From positions 21,021 through 85,020 of the forward strand of contig NZ_KK211070.1 of assembly GCF_000620085.1 (NCBI RefSeq): 64,000 bases of DNA. Direction: 5' to 3'. The position numbers and the translations under genes are program-made. The DNA is from Marinobacterium jannaschii DSM 6295. Its GTDB lineage: Bacteria; Pseudomonadota; Gammaproteobacteria; Pseudomonadales; Balneatricaceae. Every line of letters begins with the position of its first letter. Positions within the stretch are counted from its first letter, which is position 1. The notes under the pieces are model-generated. The model worked only from the letters and a program-made list of their open reading frames with translations, did not search any database and had not been told where the DNA came from. Positions 17,192 through 26,288 of the stretch are shown here, piece after piece.

Positions 17192-17562
17192 AAAAGCAAA
17201 CTCTGCGAATCATCTGCAAACGACACACGGTTTACTTGCAGAATACTGACATTTCGACATCGGCCCCAATTAGTAGCCGCTTTGTATTTAGCGAAGGGAA
17301 AATCAGTTGGAGTTATGTCGAGGCTGACTCTATTCCAGCCACACCTGAAGACTTTAAGGTACTTCAAAAAGTCATCCGAAAGCATAACCCAAACACTGCG
17401 AAGCGGGGAATCCTTTGGCCTTTGAGCCTTATCGCGTCTGTCGTGATCTGCTGCGCAACCGCAGTGACCTTAGTGGTGCCACCACCCACATCCCAGAACC
17501 AGGCTTCAGCGGTGACAGAGCAAGCCGAAGAGACAAACTACCCTTTCTCTAGCCAGGGCTAA
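17188..17562 (+). CDS. Small single-pass membrane protein between DotM and DotL genes
   Basis: The 124-aa product has a basic N-terminal cytoplasmic part of about 70 residues, one hydrophobic segment (about 75-98) and a short polar tail. It begins inside the dotM stop (ATGA, 17188-17191) and ends 18 bp before the coupling-protein gene, so it belongs to the same transcript. I do not recognise a family. Its position suggests an accessory part of the DotL/DotM complex. Confidence 0.65.
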   Translation: MKKQTLRIICKRHTVYLQNTDISTSAPISSRFVFSEGKISWSYVEADSIPATPEDFKVLQKVIRKHNPNTAKRGILWPLSLIASVVICCATAVTLVVPPPTSQNQASAVTEQAEETNYPFSSQG

Positions 17563-17580
17563 TTTACGGAACGAGTAGCG

Positions 17581-20091
17581 ATGACATATACGCTTAAGCG
17601 ACAAGAGGTCATTATTGACCCAAGATCTCCATTAACGAAGTACATCGACTGGTCAGAAAGTTCCTCAGCAAGAGGGGCCATTTACATTCTCTCGTCGACA
17701 CTGATGCTGATCGGCTTCTTCTTGCCAGATAGCATTTCATTATCTTTGTTCGCTTTTGCGTCTCTAATTGTATTACCCACCGTATTCAGAAGTCGTCAGC
17801 CAGATCTGCCTGGACGACTCCCCGAGAATTCTGGCCTAGCGGACCCGACTGAAGGGAAAGATGACAAAGGAAGGACCAAGCCAGCCAAAGGCTCGATGCT
17901 ATTGGGCAACGACTCCAAAACAGGTAAGGAGTTTTGGCTAAGCTGGGGAGACAGTAAAGTTCATGCCTATATCATGGGAGCGACCGGAGCGGGTAAATCC
18001 GAAGCGCTGTTAACCTGGTCGATGAACTTCATTTTTTCCGGATCCGGCATTCTCGCAGGGGATGGCAAGGGAACACAGATGTTTCCCAAGCAATACTACA
18101 CGTTGACCCGCATGGTAGGGGCTGAAGATGACTTCTTCGGTATTAACTACATTACTGGCGATAAAACCAGAATAGGCAGACGAAAAACCAAGGGATCAAA
18201 TAGTATAAATCCGTTTGCCAGCTCTTCAGCCGCAACCAGTAAGGAAACGATGGCGTCACTCATGTCCGCCAGTAACGAGGGCGGTGGAGACAACCAGGTC
18301 TTTGTCGACCAAGCTGTAACGTTGCTTGAGTACCTGATGCCCATCCTTCACGAACTCAAAGTGATGGGGCTACTAGAGCTGGATATACGCGAGATCGGTC
18401 GGCATATGCCGCTCGATGAGCTTTACAAGCTCACCAAACACCCTGAACTATCAAGAGAAACTCGCGCCTATGCCAAGTCCTATCTTTCTGGTCTTAGTTA
18501 CAATTTCGAGAAGCCGGCAAATCAACAACCAGATAACGTAACAAAGATGCATGGTTACGCCCTGAACTACTTTCAGAAAATTATCGCTTCCTTCACCACC
18601 AACTACAGCTCTATTTATCTGACCGATCAGGGCGAAGTGAATATCAACGATACCGTCGATAACAGACGATTTCTGGTGTTTACGATCCCGGCTCTTGAAA
18701 AGTCTGGTAACGAGTTAACGGGGCTGGGTAAAGTGCTTCTCACCTTGGCACGTGCGGCCTCAGCACGAGGCTTGGGGGACGAATACGAAGGCACAAGGGA
18801 GGAGACCACCAGCAACCTGCCAAAGGCCTGGAAAACACCCTACTCCTACCAGTTTGACGAATTTGCGTTCTATATCATCGAAGATTTCAGTCTGCTGCCC
18901 GCTCAGATTCGCGGCATCAATATTTCTGGGCTCATGGGCGCACAGGACTATATCGGTACTGAGCGTGGCGGTCAGATCGATGCAGAATCCATATTTTCCA
19001 ACGCACGATTAAAGTTAATAGGTGCTATGGAGGACTCAGGTAAGACCTGGGACAAAGTTTCCGGTTTGCTAGGTGAGGTCGACGTGATTGTGCGTTCAGG
19101 ATACGAACATGTTAGTGGTTGGGTAGGACGCTATATGCCCAATAGCACTCCGTCTGTAGTAAGACGGAAACCGGTCGATATCCAAGACCTTCAGGAATTG
19201 GATGCCGGTAGATTTGCTACTATATGGCGTGGCAAATACTCCATGATTGATTTCGTGTACACCGATATCAATGAACACGCCATCACAGAGAACATCAGAT
19301 ATCACCGCCTGGTTCGTAGTTACTTCCCGACTGATGCCGAATACGCAGCCACTGAGACAGAACTTAATCTGCTGGATTTTCTTTGCCAAGACAGAAAAAG
19401 AGTCTCCAAATTGCCTGCCTCATTGAAAAAGATTGCCAGGCTTGCAGGCACCGCTTCCGGCAGCGGTAAAGATATCGGTTGCGAGATCCTGGCTGGGTTC
19501 CATAAAGAACTCTCTCTGACGGTTACCCCAACCCGACGATCAAATTCTCCTCTAGCGGACCCACAACACCAGCCTGATATCACCTCGACTGGTCACCTCG
19601 AAGCTGCTCCGTCGGATATAGATAGCAGCGAGGGCCTGGCTGAATTTGGAGATTCGTCGCTATATGCTGATTTCGATGAAGGCGAGGAAACAAGAGATGA
19701 AACAGATGATGACTCGACAGAACACTGCTTACATCACACCCTGGATAGTGCAGTCGCTCAACAGGTCGAAGTCCCGGATCCTGAAAAAACACTGAATTCA
19801 GAAGATCTCCTACCAGAAACTAGCAAACAAGCCGAGTGTCTGACACAGCACTCAGAAGGCAATGAATACGTATCACTTGATGCTGAAACCCAAGACAGAC
19901 TTCTTAGGGAATTTGCCTCAATAAACGAAATACTAGGTATGTCTAGTGAAGACGCCGTTCAAACAGCCAAGGGCAGTGTTAGCTCTCTCGCAGCCGGTGT
20001 ATCTTACATGATACCGCCTAAACCCGTACGAAATGCCGAATCACTTGCTGAAAATGTACGCAAGATCATGGAAGGTGGTAAACCGCATTAG
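17581..20091 (+). CDS. dotL: DotL/IcmO (TrbC) type IV coupling ATPase
   Basis: This VirD4-like T4CP brings the relaxase-DNA complex to the transfer channel. The 836-aa product has two N-terminal membrane segments (about 30-47 and 50-65), Walker A at GATGAGKS (about 139-146), and Walker B YQFDEFAF near 422-429. The GLMGAQDYIGTERGG stretch that follows is typical of T4CPs. After about residue 610 there is a long acidic, low-complexity C-terminal extension like the adaptor-binding tail of DotL. It ends the plus-strand operon that starts at about 13.2 kb. Confidence 0.88.
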   Translation: MTYTLKRQEVIIDPRSPLTKYIDWSESSSARGAIYILSSTLMLIGFFLPDSISLSLFAFASLIVLPTVFRSRQPDLPGRLPENSGLADPTEGKDDKGRTKPAKGSMLLGNDSKTGKEFWLSWGDSKVHAYIMGATGAGKSEALLTWSMNFIFSGSGILAGDGKGTQMFPKQYYTLTRMVGAEDDFFGINYITGDKTRIGRRKTKGSNSINPFASSSAATSKETMASLMSASNEGGGDNQVFVDQAVTLLEYLMPILHELKVMGLLELDIREIGRHMPLDELYKLTKHPELSRETRAYAKSYLSGLSYNFEKPANQQPDNVTKMHGYALNYFQKIIASFTTNYSSIYLTDQGEVNINDTVDNRRFLVFTIPALEKSGNELTGLGKVLLTLARAASARGLGDEYEGTREETTSNLPKAWKTPYSYQFDEFAFYIIEDFSLLPAQIRGINISGLMGAQDYIGTERGGQIDAESIFSNARLKLIGAMEDSGKTWDKVSGLLGEVDVIVRSGYEHVSGWVGRYMPNSTPSVVRRKPVDIQDLQELDAGRFATIWRGKYSMIDFVYTDINEHAITENIRYHRLVRSYFPTDAEYAATETELNLLDFLCQDRKRVSKLPASLKKIARLAGTASGSGKDIGCEILAGFHKELSLTVTPTRRSNSPLADPQHQPDITSTGHLEAAPSDIDSSEGLAEFGDSSLYADFDEGEETRDETDDDSTEHCLHHTLDSAVAQQVEVPDPEKTLNSEDLLPETSKQAECLTQHSEGNEYVSLDAETQDRLLREFASINEILGMSSEDAVQTAKGSVSSLAAGVSYMIPPKPVRNAESLAENVRKIMEGGKPH

Positions 20092-20204
20092 TGGTCACAA
20101 AAATAAAATCACTATACAATTCACGGATTTACAGCATTAATAGTACTATATTGGCTTTATGTGATTTATGTGGCCAACTTACTGAGACTGGATGAAAGGC
20201 AAGG

Positions 20205-21260
20205 GTGTATAACGTGCGAGCTGCGAAACGAGTAACAGGTCATGATTATATCGAGCTTAAGGATTCCTACTTCGATACCCTGGAGCTCCAGTATTTACTA
20301 GGATTGTTCGCGCCTAAGCTGTCCAAAATTTCGTCTAAGAAAAACGTCGACAACGTTATCTCAGACACTAACACCTGCTTGTTGATACGCTACTTCAGTA
20401 AAATATCACGTCGGCCTTTGCTAGCAGATGATATTTCTTTTTCAGACATCGTCAGTTTGGTGCAAAGAAAGGCTCGCTACATCCCTTTTCCTGCCAGCTA
20501 TGAGTACTTCGGAATCCTGCTTGGCAAGCAGGAAAGTAGTATTCGGCGCTATGAGCAGGGAGCAACGCTCATCCCTGCAGTTCGGCGCGCTCAAACGATT
20601 ATTGCAGCGCTGCTGACCGAGAAAGGCACCATTGAAACCTGGATCACGTGCCTGGAGCAGGAAGCGGCTTGTCGTGGACTAAAGATGGATGACCTTATCG
20701 ATAAGAGAGGGTGGCCGACGCCCGTTTCAGACCATAACCGTATTACTGGCCAGCACATACTGAATCTTAGAGACTCAGAACTCTATGATTACCTGGACCT
20801 GCAGTTCCTTCTGGGCCTATACATGCCCAAGATCAGACAATTTACTTCCGTTCCAACAGAACCGATCAATGATGTCCTGACATGTCTGTTGATTCGCTAC
20901 CTGCTAATCACCATGGATGAAGAACAACGATCGGTCCCACCAGCGGAAAGAAGAACAATCTCCCAGTTGCCAGACCCGCTGGAATACCGTGACTTCGAAG
21001 CCTCTTATGTGAGCAGAGCAGCTACATTGCCTCGTTACCTTCACGAAGGAGTCCTGCTGGGCCGGGCCTATACGACCGTTATTCGCCTTCGCAGGGGCAA
21101 GAAGATAGTTCCAGCGATCCAGCGTACGATTCAGTTGCTCAATACAATGAGCAAAAAAGAATTCAGTATTTGGATAAGCTGTATTGAGGAAGAGGCAGCA
21201 TCCAGAAACATCTCATTGGAGAAGCTTGCTGAAGCCAAAGGCTGGCCAGATACAGAGTGA
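20205..21260 (+). CDS. Tandemly duplicated putative DNA-binding protein
   Basis: The 351-aa product is two copies of one domain (about 1-172 and 185-351). Shared blocks include LELQYLLGLFAPK / LDLQFLLGLYMPK, TCLLIRY in both, and WITCLEQEAACR / WISCIEEEAASR, each ending in GWP. Each copy holds a helix-turn-helix-like segment (LGKQESSIRRYEQGA and LGRAYTTVIRLRRGK). Two fused HTH units in one chain would suit binding to an inverted repeat as a monomer. Start GTG 20205 is used; GTG 20214 has a better-spaced AAGGG and may be the true one. It is followed by a convergent terminator. A role as transfer regulator is inferred. Confidence 0.6.
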   Translation: MYNVRAAKRVTGHDYIELKDSYFDTLELQYLLGLFAPKLSKISSKKNVDNVISDTNTCLLIRYFSKISRRPLLADDISFSDIVSLVQRKARYIPFPASYEYFGILLGKQESSIRRYEQGATLIPAVRRAQTIIAALLTEKGTIETWITCLEQEAACRGLKMDDLIDKRGWPTPVSDHNRITGQHILNLRDSELYDYLDLQFLLGLYMPKIRQFTSVPTEPINDVLTCLLIRYLLITMDEEQRSVPPAERRTISQLPDPLEYRDFEASYVSRAATLPRYLHEGVLLGRAYTTVIRLRRGKKIVPAIQRTIQLLNTMSKKEFSIWISCIEEEAASRNISLEKLAEAKGWPDTE

Positions 21261-21280
21261 GGCTTTCTAGTAAGCCTCAC
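21257..21280. terminator. Convergent hairpin
   Basis: GTGAGGCTT (21257-21265) pairs with AAGCCTCAC (21272-21280) around a 6-nt loop. It spans the stops of the two convergent genes. There is no long T-tract on either side. Confidence 0.55.
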
Positions 21281-24245
21281 CCATCAGTAACCGAAAGCCC
21301 GTAATGATCTCCATATACTCACTATGGTTTGGGTAATAGTGACGCTTTAACTGGCGTCTGTTGCTCGCTGCAAATGCGACACTATTACCTTCGATGCCAA
21401 GCTGTGAAAGTATCCACCCTGTAGCGCCCTCAAAGCTTCTTGTAAACAGCGCTTCATTTCGATATCCCGCCCACTCATTAGACGCCTCACACGCCTTGGC
21501 GGTGTCCACCAGCCAGTCATTCAAGCGGTAATGCGAAGCTGAGGTAAACTCGACTAGTTTCCGTGCTTCAAGAAGTAGCGGTAGCGTCTCATCTGAGTAG
21601 CTTAAACTCTCAACAGTAGCTAGATCCCCTCCAAGCTCCTGTAACGCATCCGTAATCGCTCTGGACCAACTGCAGTAGTTACGCGGATAAAACGGCACAG
21701 GCAGGCACCGCAGCCGTTGAAAAGCCGGTTTCAGAGCATCGTTATCGGTATTCAAACCAAATCGGTCAGATCCTGCATCAATCCACCGAAATAGTAACCT
21801 TGCCCACACATAAGCAATCTCACCACGGGAAAACTTAACCGGCTCACCGATTAACCAGGAGGCGCTGACATAATCCACGCTGCCACTTGCTTCGACAGTT
21901 AATGAGCGGTTGAAGGTCAGCTGATCAGCATCGAGTCCCCATGCATGGCCAAGGATGGCCATCATATACAGAAACGAATCAGAGGCCCTTTCTAAACCCG
22001 GGTAATCACGTTCCATCGGCAAAATACCGATTGCAGTATGGTCATTTGCTACTTGGCCCTGAGGAGTGGGCTTTCGTCGTGGGCTGGAACTAGAAAGTAG
22101 ATGGGTAAGCGCTGTATCCGCGCTTGGACTGTTCATCCAATCTAAGGCCTTCTCCCTCGATTCAAATCCAGTTTCCAGCAGATAAAAGTAGTCAGTTCCA
22201 TCACCGACGTTAAGCCGAACCTCCCAGTCGGCTTGATCCCGTGATTGCCGGACAGCCCTAAGGTTTTTACGACAGACAGCCTCCCATACCTTCAATGATA
22301 GCTGGGGCTTGTTGCTGGCTGAAACTGAGCCATTGCCGGAGACCAACGTCCATGAACAGGATCCGGCAGCATCATTTTGAAAAACACCACCAAGAAACCA
22401 CCAGGAACCATGCTCATGGATTGTTGAGTTAAACCCTGGAAACGTCAGGAACCGAAGTAACTTGGCTACCTTGCGATTCGAATCATCCGGCACAGCAAAC
22501 AGGTTGGACAGCCACGCCTGGCCTTCAGCAGTTAAACTATCCGCGGTAGCGGGCATCTGAGAGAAAAAGCCTGATTCTTCAATATTCTCCAATGGCTTGT
22601 CCTGCGAAAGCGGTGCCAGCTGGAGCAACTGCTTTAACGCGATCCAATAATCGAGTGTGGGGTTGGCTGGACCTGGCACCAAGCCTAGCAATTCCTCGCG
22701 AAAAGCTTGTTGGTACTCAGCGCCATCCACATCTTCGAGAAGTGCCAAGAGCTTTCGTCGTACCAGGAGTTGGTCATATCCTTTTGTTAGATTTTCCAAA
22801 TCCTGATCCAAAGCATTTTTTAGCTGCTCCCCCGATTGATCAAAAGTGCTACCACTATCGTCCCAATTCAACAGAGTAAGATCATCAGGAGGATCAACTT
22901 CACCACCCTCAGCATTGAGGGCCGGCTCTTCTGTAGAAGCTACAAGTGATCCAGCTTGAGCCTGAATGTCTTGAGACACACTTTGGAAGTATGAATGCCG
23001 CTTCAGGTGGGCACACAAGGCTTCAGCATCGATAAACGACTCTGAATAGCTTGCTCCCGCCCCTACATCAATGTGCATCACGCTAAGACCAAATGGATCA
23101 ATGGAGACAACATGACGACCACTGCTATTTTTCGACAGGTATTTAGGCAGTAGCTGCAATAGCTTAGGATCCCTCCCCTCATCCAATATACCACCCACTA
23201 CTTTTTCTGGAGATACGGGTAACGAGTTCTCTATGCCTGCCGCAAGGCAGATCTCATGAAGATAGCGAACGAGATCACCATCATCAGGGGCTTCCAGCAA
23301 GAAGCATTCAGTCAGGGCTAAAACAATCTCCGCCAAACCATCTGCGAGAATCCCCCTTGAAAGTAGCGTCCTTAGCCTGCGAGGATGGATACCGTTTAGC
23401 GCGAGGATTTCGTTAGCTTGGGCGGTCAGGAGGTCATCAGAGATCAGCTGGAGTCGTTCGGTAAACTCAGCTGGTGGAGCAATCGTTTTTCCGATTGCAC
23501 TGGTTTCAACCTGTTTTTCAGACTGCTTCAACACAACTTCACAGTCATCAATCAACTGGAGCCAATCATCCAATAGAAGTGTCTTTCGCGAATAAAATGT
23601 ACCAGAGGCCTCGGAAAAATGACCTGACTCACGCAGCTTTAGCGCAATGCCTTCAGATAGTTCACTGAGTATGACTGTTATCTGCTGATTGATTGTGAAG
23701 ACTTGGCAATGCCCCTGGCTATCAGCCCTGATCAGCGGAGCAATGGCATATTCGTCTACAGCGTTCACTACAGTTAAATCAGATGTCGGGAGCACTGAGA
23801 GCCAGTCATCCATGCTCAATTGGCTAGTGGCTAGCAGGCATTCACCAACGGCAAGAAACAACCCTGTATCCAGTAAAAGATGCTTCTTTTCTCGATCAAC
23901 GTTATCTATAGCTACGGTGGCTACGCGATCAGGCAGCTCAATGAAGATCGCCCGGGCTTCAATCCCTTGGTCAGCCGGACAGATGACGAATTCGCCTTGA
24001 GGATCTACTACGTCGAAAGCAATACCTGGAAATATGCTTTTCCAAGCGTCCGTTGTTAGAAACGTAGTTGGATAGAAATTATCGCCAATACCGACGAAAC
24101 AGCCGCTGCCAATAAGCAATGATCTGGCTTTGTCAGAACACTGACTAACCTCAACGGAAACCTGACCATTAAGAACGATAACCTTTGTATCTGCACCATA
24201 TCCTGAGAGATTTGGGCACAGACCGAATCTAAACGTACTATCCAT
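21267..24245 (-). CDS. Large unknown protein with threefold N-terminal repeat
   Basis: The 992-aa product is acidic, with no signal peptide or clear membrane segment. The N-terminal 250 residues contain three degenerate copies of a unit of about 80 residues: GSGCFVGIGDNFYPTTFLTT-DAW, DTGLFLAVGECLLATSQLSM-DDW and ESGHFSEASGTFYSRKTLLL-DDW. The middle is helical (LVRRKLLALLEDVDG) and the C-terminal half is a mixed fold with many Trp residues. No family is recognised. A Shine-Dalgarno is not obvious before ATG 24245. It lies on the minus strand between the duplicated HTH gene and other minus-strand transfer-region genes. Confidence 0.6.
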   Translation of the reverse strand: MDSTFRFGLCPNLSGYGADTKVIVLNGQVSVEVSQCSDKARSLLIGSGCFVGIGDNFYPTTFLTTDAWKSIFPGIAFDVVDPQGEFVICPADQGIEARAIFIELPDRVATVAIDNVDREKKHLLLDTGLFLAVGECLLATSQLSMDDWLSVLPTSDLTVVNAVDEYAIAPLIRADSQGHCQVFTINQQITVILSELSEGIALKLRESGHFSEASGTFYSRKTLLLDDWLQLIDDCEVVLKQSEKQVETSAIGKTIAPPAEFTERLQLISDDLLTAQANEILALNGIHPRRLRTLLSRGILADGLAEIVLALTECFLLEAPDDGDLVRYLHEICLAAGIENSLPVSPEKVVGGILDEGRDPKLLQLLPKYLSKNSSGRHVVSIDPFGLSVMHIDVGAGASYSESFIDAEALCAHLKRHSYFQSVSQDIQAQAGSLVASTEEPALNAEGGEVDPPDDLTLLNWDDSGSTFDQSGEQLKNALDQDLENLTKGYDQLLVRRKLLALLEDVDGAEYQQAFREELLGLVPGPANPTLDYWIALKQLLQLAPLSQDKPLENIEESGFFSQMPATADSLTAEGQAWLSNLFAVPDDSNRKVAKLLRFLTFPGFNSTIHEHGSWWFLGGVFQNDAAGSCSWTLVSGNGSVSASNKPQLSLKVWEAVCRKNLRAVRQSRDQADWEVRLNVGDGTDYFYLLETGFESREKALDWMNSPSADTALTHLLSSSSPRRKPTPQGQVANDHTAIGILPMERDYPGLERASDSFLYMMAILGHAWGLDADQLTFNRSLTVEASGSVDYVSASWLIGEPVKFSRGEIAYVWARLLFRWIDAGSDRFGLNTDNDALKPAFQRLRCLPVPFYPRNYCSWSRAITDALQELGGDLATVESLSYSDETLPLLLEARKLVEFTSASHYRLNDWLVDTAKACEASNEWAGYRNEALFTRSFEGATGWILSQLGIEGNSVAFAASNRRQLKRHYYPNHSEYMEIITGFRLLMGEAY

Positions 24246-24289
24246 AGTTCTGTACTGCAGAGTAGGTCAAAGAAATACTGAAGAAATAT

Positions 24290-24307
24290 GAGCCCTGTGG
24301 CGGGCTC
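24290..24307 (-). terminator. Hairpin after the 572-aa gene
   Basis: GAGCCC (24290-24295) pairs with GGGCTC (24302-24307). Read on the minus strand the stem is followed by ATATTTCTTC, a poor T-tract. It separates the two large minus-strand genes. Confidence 0.45.
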
Positions 24308-24335
24308 ACAGATTGATAGGTAGCGTCTTCCGACA

Positions 24336-26051
24336 CTACATACCCGGGGAAAGTGATGTTGTGGGTGATCTATTAGTGAATTTCAAAATCAGATCATTAA
24401 TGAGCGATTTTATATTGTCTATTACGTTCGCCAGGCCAGAGACTGCCTCTTTGAGGCTCAGCCCAGCATCTGATCCTGGTTCAGCGTCGTCCAGTACATT
24501 GCTGATTTCCTTCAACTCAGGGGCAACCTGCTCAAGCTGCTCTGCAACGGCTTCAAACGGATCAATGATACGTTCTTCTATCTGTTCATCGCTCCACCCC
24601 ATAATTCTAGCTTGTGCTGTGACTCGATCAACGACCATATCCAGTGCAGTGAAACTGTGCGAACTCTCATTGACGAGATCAACTAACGTATTGTAAGCCT
24701 CGGATGCTGCCCACTTTTTCACCTGTTTCTTAGCCAGAATCGCTGCCGGATCGTTGTTGGAAGCCATTTTGGCCAACTCTGAAATAGAAATTCCCAGATC
24801 ACCGCTATCTTGCAGAAACTCATTAATCTCAGACACCTGGGCGAAAGTACTGCCAATCAAGTTCAGCTTTGACTGCAGCTTCTTCTCCTGGAAGGATGCT
24901 ACCTGTTCGCGAACAGCTTCGCTGGACATCCCTTTACGTTGATCACGCCAACGACTAAAGCTTTCACGCGCATTCTGGGCAGAGTTATATATCTCGGTGC
25001 CGAAGTTAGTGCCGAAATGTGTAAGCGAGGTAGTCATCCCTACAACAGCTCGCCCTAACATCTGCCCAAGCATCCCACCAGCTCTGCCCTCATAGTGAGG
25101 CATATGAGGAGCATCTGTAGTTTGTGACACTACGCGGCCATGGGACTTGGAGCGGTCAGTACCACCCGTTTCTGCAGACGCAGTTTCAGGCTGCTTTGCA
25201 CTATGCTGTGCGGAACGATGAACATCGCCATCGTCGCCTGATAGATCCTCGGCACGCTCTGGCTCGCTGGGATAATCAATGTCTCCCCAGTCCAAAGCCT
25301 GGCTGGTAGTCGTTTTAGGCTCGGTAGAGGGCTCAACCAACGATTGGCTAGCGTCATGGTCAACGGTGTTCCGCTGTTCCGTGTCGTCACTGTAGATATC
25401 CTGAACGCCTACATGCTCAAGCTCTTCGGCTAAGTTAAACGCTGTATAGGTACTGCTTGAAGCGTCTGTACCGATATCATTTTCTAACGGCTCGGGCTCG
25501 ACATCACTCCAGTCGAGATCCGGGATCTGATCGCCAGCGGTCGCAGGATCGCTAAAAGAAGCGGTAGCTGCTTCACTTACATCACGTTCGAAGTACTCAG
25601 AGTCATTACTGTAGCCAACCTGCTCTAACTCTTCGGCCAAATTAAATGCAGCACCAGTAGTATCGGCAACTACTTCGTAGCCTACGTCATCCTCGATAGG
25701 ACTATAAACAGTTTCTGGTTGCGAGTCTCCAAAGCTATCGATGAACTCTTGCTTGGAAACTGGAACACTCTCATCTACGAAAGTCTCTGACGGTTCGACT
25801 TCTGCGTGGTCTGGAGCGGGTATTTCCCCAGTGTTTATTTCCAGATCCGAACTAACCAGCTGAACCCCTATATATCGTTCGAACTGTTCACGAATAATCA
25901 GGTCAGCCAGCCCTTTATCTAGTGACTGCTGTATATAGTCAACGAGTTCCTGATCAGAAATGTCCGAAAGGCCATCGGTAATAAAACGATCCCAAGAACT
26001 CGCTATATCCGGATGGCTTTCTATGTACTTCTCTAAATGATTAGCACTCAT
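24336..26051 (-). CDS. Unknown acidic protein with repeated FNLAEELE motif
   Basis: The 571-aa product starts at ATG 26051, six codons inside the longest frame, because a perfect AGGAGG lies 6 nt upstream. Residues about 1-75 are a helical domain. Residues 80-330 are acidic and disordered, with two copies of AFNLAEELE followed by Gln/His-Val-Gly and two copies of DW-S/G-D. Residues 340-570 are helical with probable coiled coils. The repeated short helices in an acidic linker look like protein-binding linear motifs. Its first bases overlap the end of the small upstream gene by 11 bp, indicating coupling. Function unknown. Confidence 0.6.
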   Translation of the reverse strand: MSANHLEKYIESHPDIASSWDRFITDGLSDISDQELVDYIQQSLDKGLADLIIREQFERYIGVQLVSSDLEINTGEIPAPDHAEVEPSETFVDESVPVSKQEFIDSFGDSQPETVYSPIEDDVGYEVVADTTGAAFNLAEELEQVGYSNDSEYFERDVSEAATASFSDPATAGDQIPDLDWSDVEPEPLENDIGTDASSSTYTAFNLAEELEHVGVQDIYSDDTEQRNTVDHDASQSLVEPSTEPKTTTSQALDWGDIDYPSEPERAEDLSGDDGDVHRSAQHSAKQPETASAETGGTDRSKSHGRVVSQTTDAPHMPHYEGRAGGMLGQMLGRAVVGMTTSLTHFGTNFGTEIYNSAQNARESFSRWRDQRKGMSSEAVREQVASFQEKKLQSKLNLIGSTFAQVSEINEFLQDSGDLGISISELAKMASNNDPAAILAKKQVKKWAASEAYNTLVDLVNESSHSFTALDMVVDRVTAQARIMGWSDEQIEERIIDPFEAVAEQLEQVAPELKEISNVLDDAEPGSDAGLSLKEAVSGLANVIDNIKSLINDLILKFTNRSPTTSLSPGM

Positions 26052-26223
26052 TTGTCGCCTCCTGAACAAATTCGACCTCGTCGTGGTGAGCTGATGAAGG
26101 TGTAACCGGAACAGCTTGACCCAAAGGGTATATCACTTCTATATGGCCACCTGCTTCAACTTCCGCCAAAAATGAAATCTCATCCGCTAAAGAGATTCCT
26201 TTCTCATTTTCTGTATTCATCAT
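26041..26223 (-). CDS. Small acidic protein
   Basis: The 60-aa acidic product has no recognisable motif. It starts at ATG 26223 with an AGG upstream (CGAGGTCAAA before the ATG). It carries the Shine-Dalgarno for the next gene within its own 3' end and overlaps it by 11 bp, so the pair is co-translated. It may be a small partner of the 571-aa protein. Confidence 0.55.
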   Translation of the reverse strand: MMNTENEKGISLADEISFLAEVEAGGHIEVIYPLGQAVPVTPSSAHHDEVEFVQEATNEC

Positions 26224-26237
26224 TTTGACCTCGATAT

Positions 26238-26288
26238 AACCACAAAATGTACTTTTTGACTTAGAACTATCGCCACATATTTGTGGTT
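26238..26288. promoter_or_regulatory. Nested inverted repeats CCACA/TGTGG
   Basis: AACCACAAA (26238-26246) is repeated inverted as TTTGTGGTT (26280-26288), and inside it lies the compact palindrome CCACA-TATT-TGTGG (26273-26286). The site is between two minus-strand genes, just upstream of the 60-aa gene, and probably contains its promoter and an operator. A TGTGG/CCACA pair also lies before dotA (29504-29521). Confidence 0.4.
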
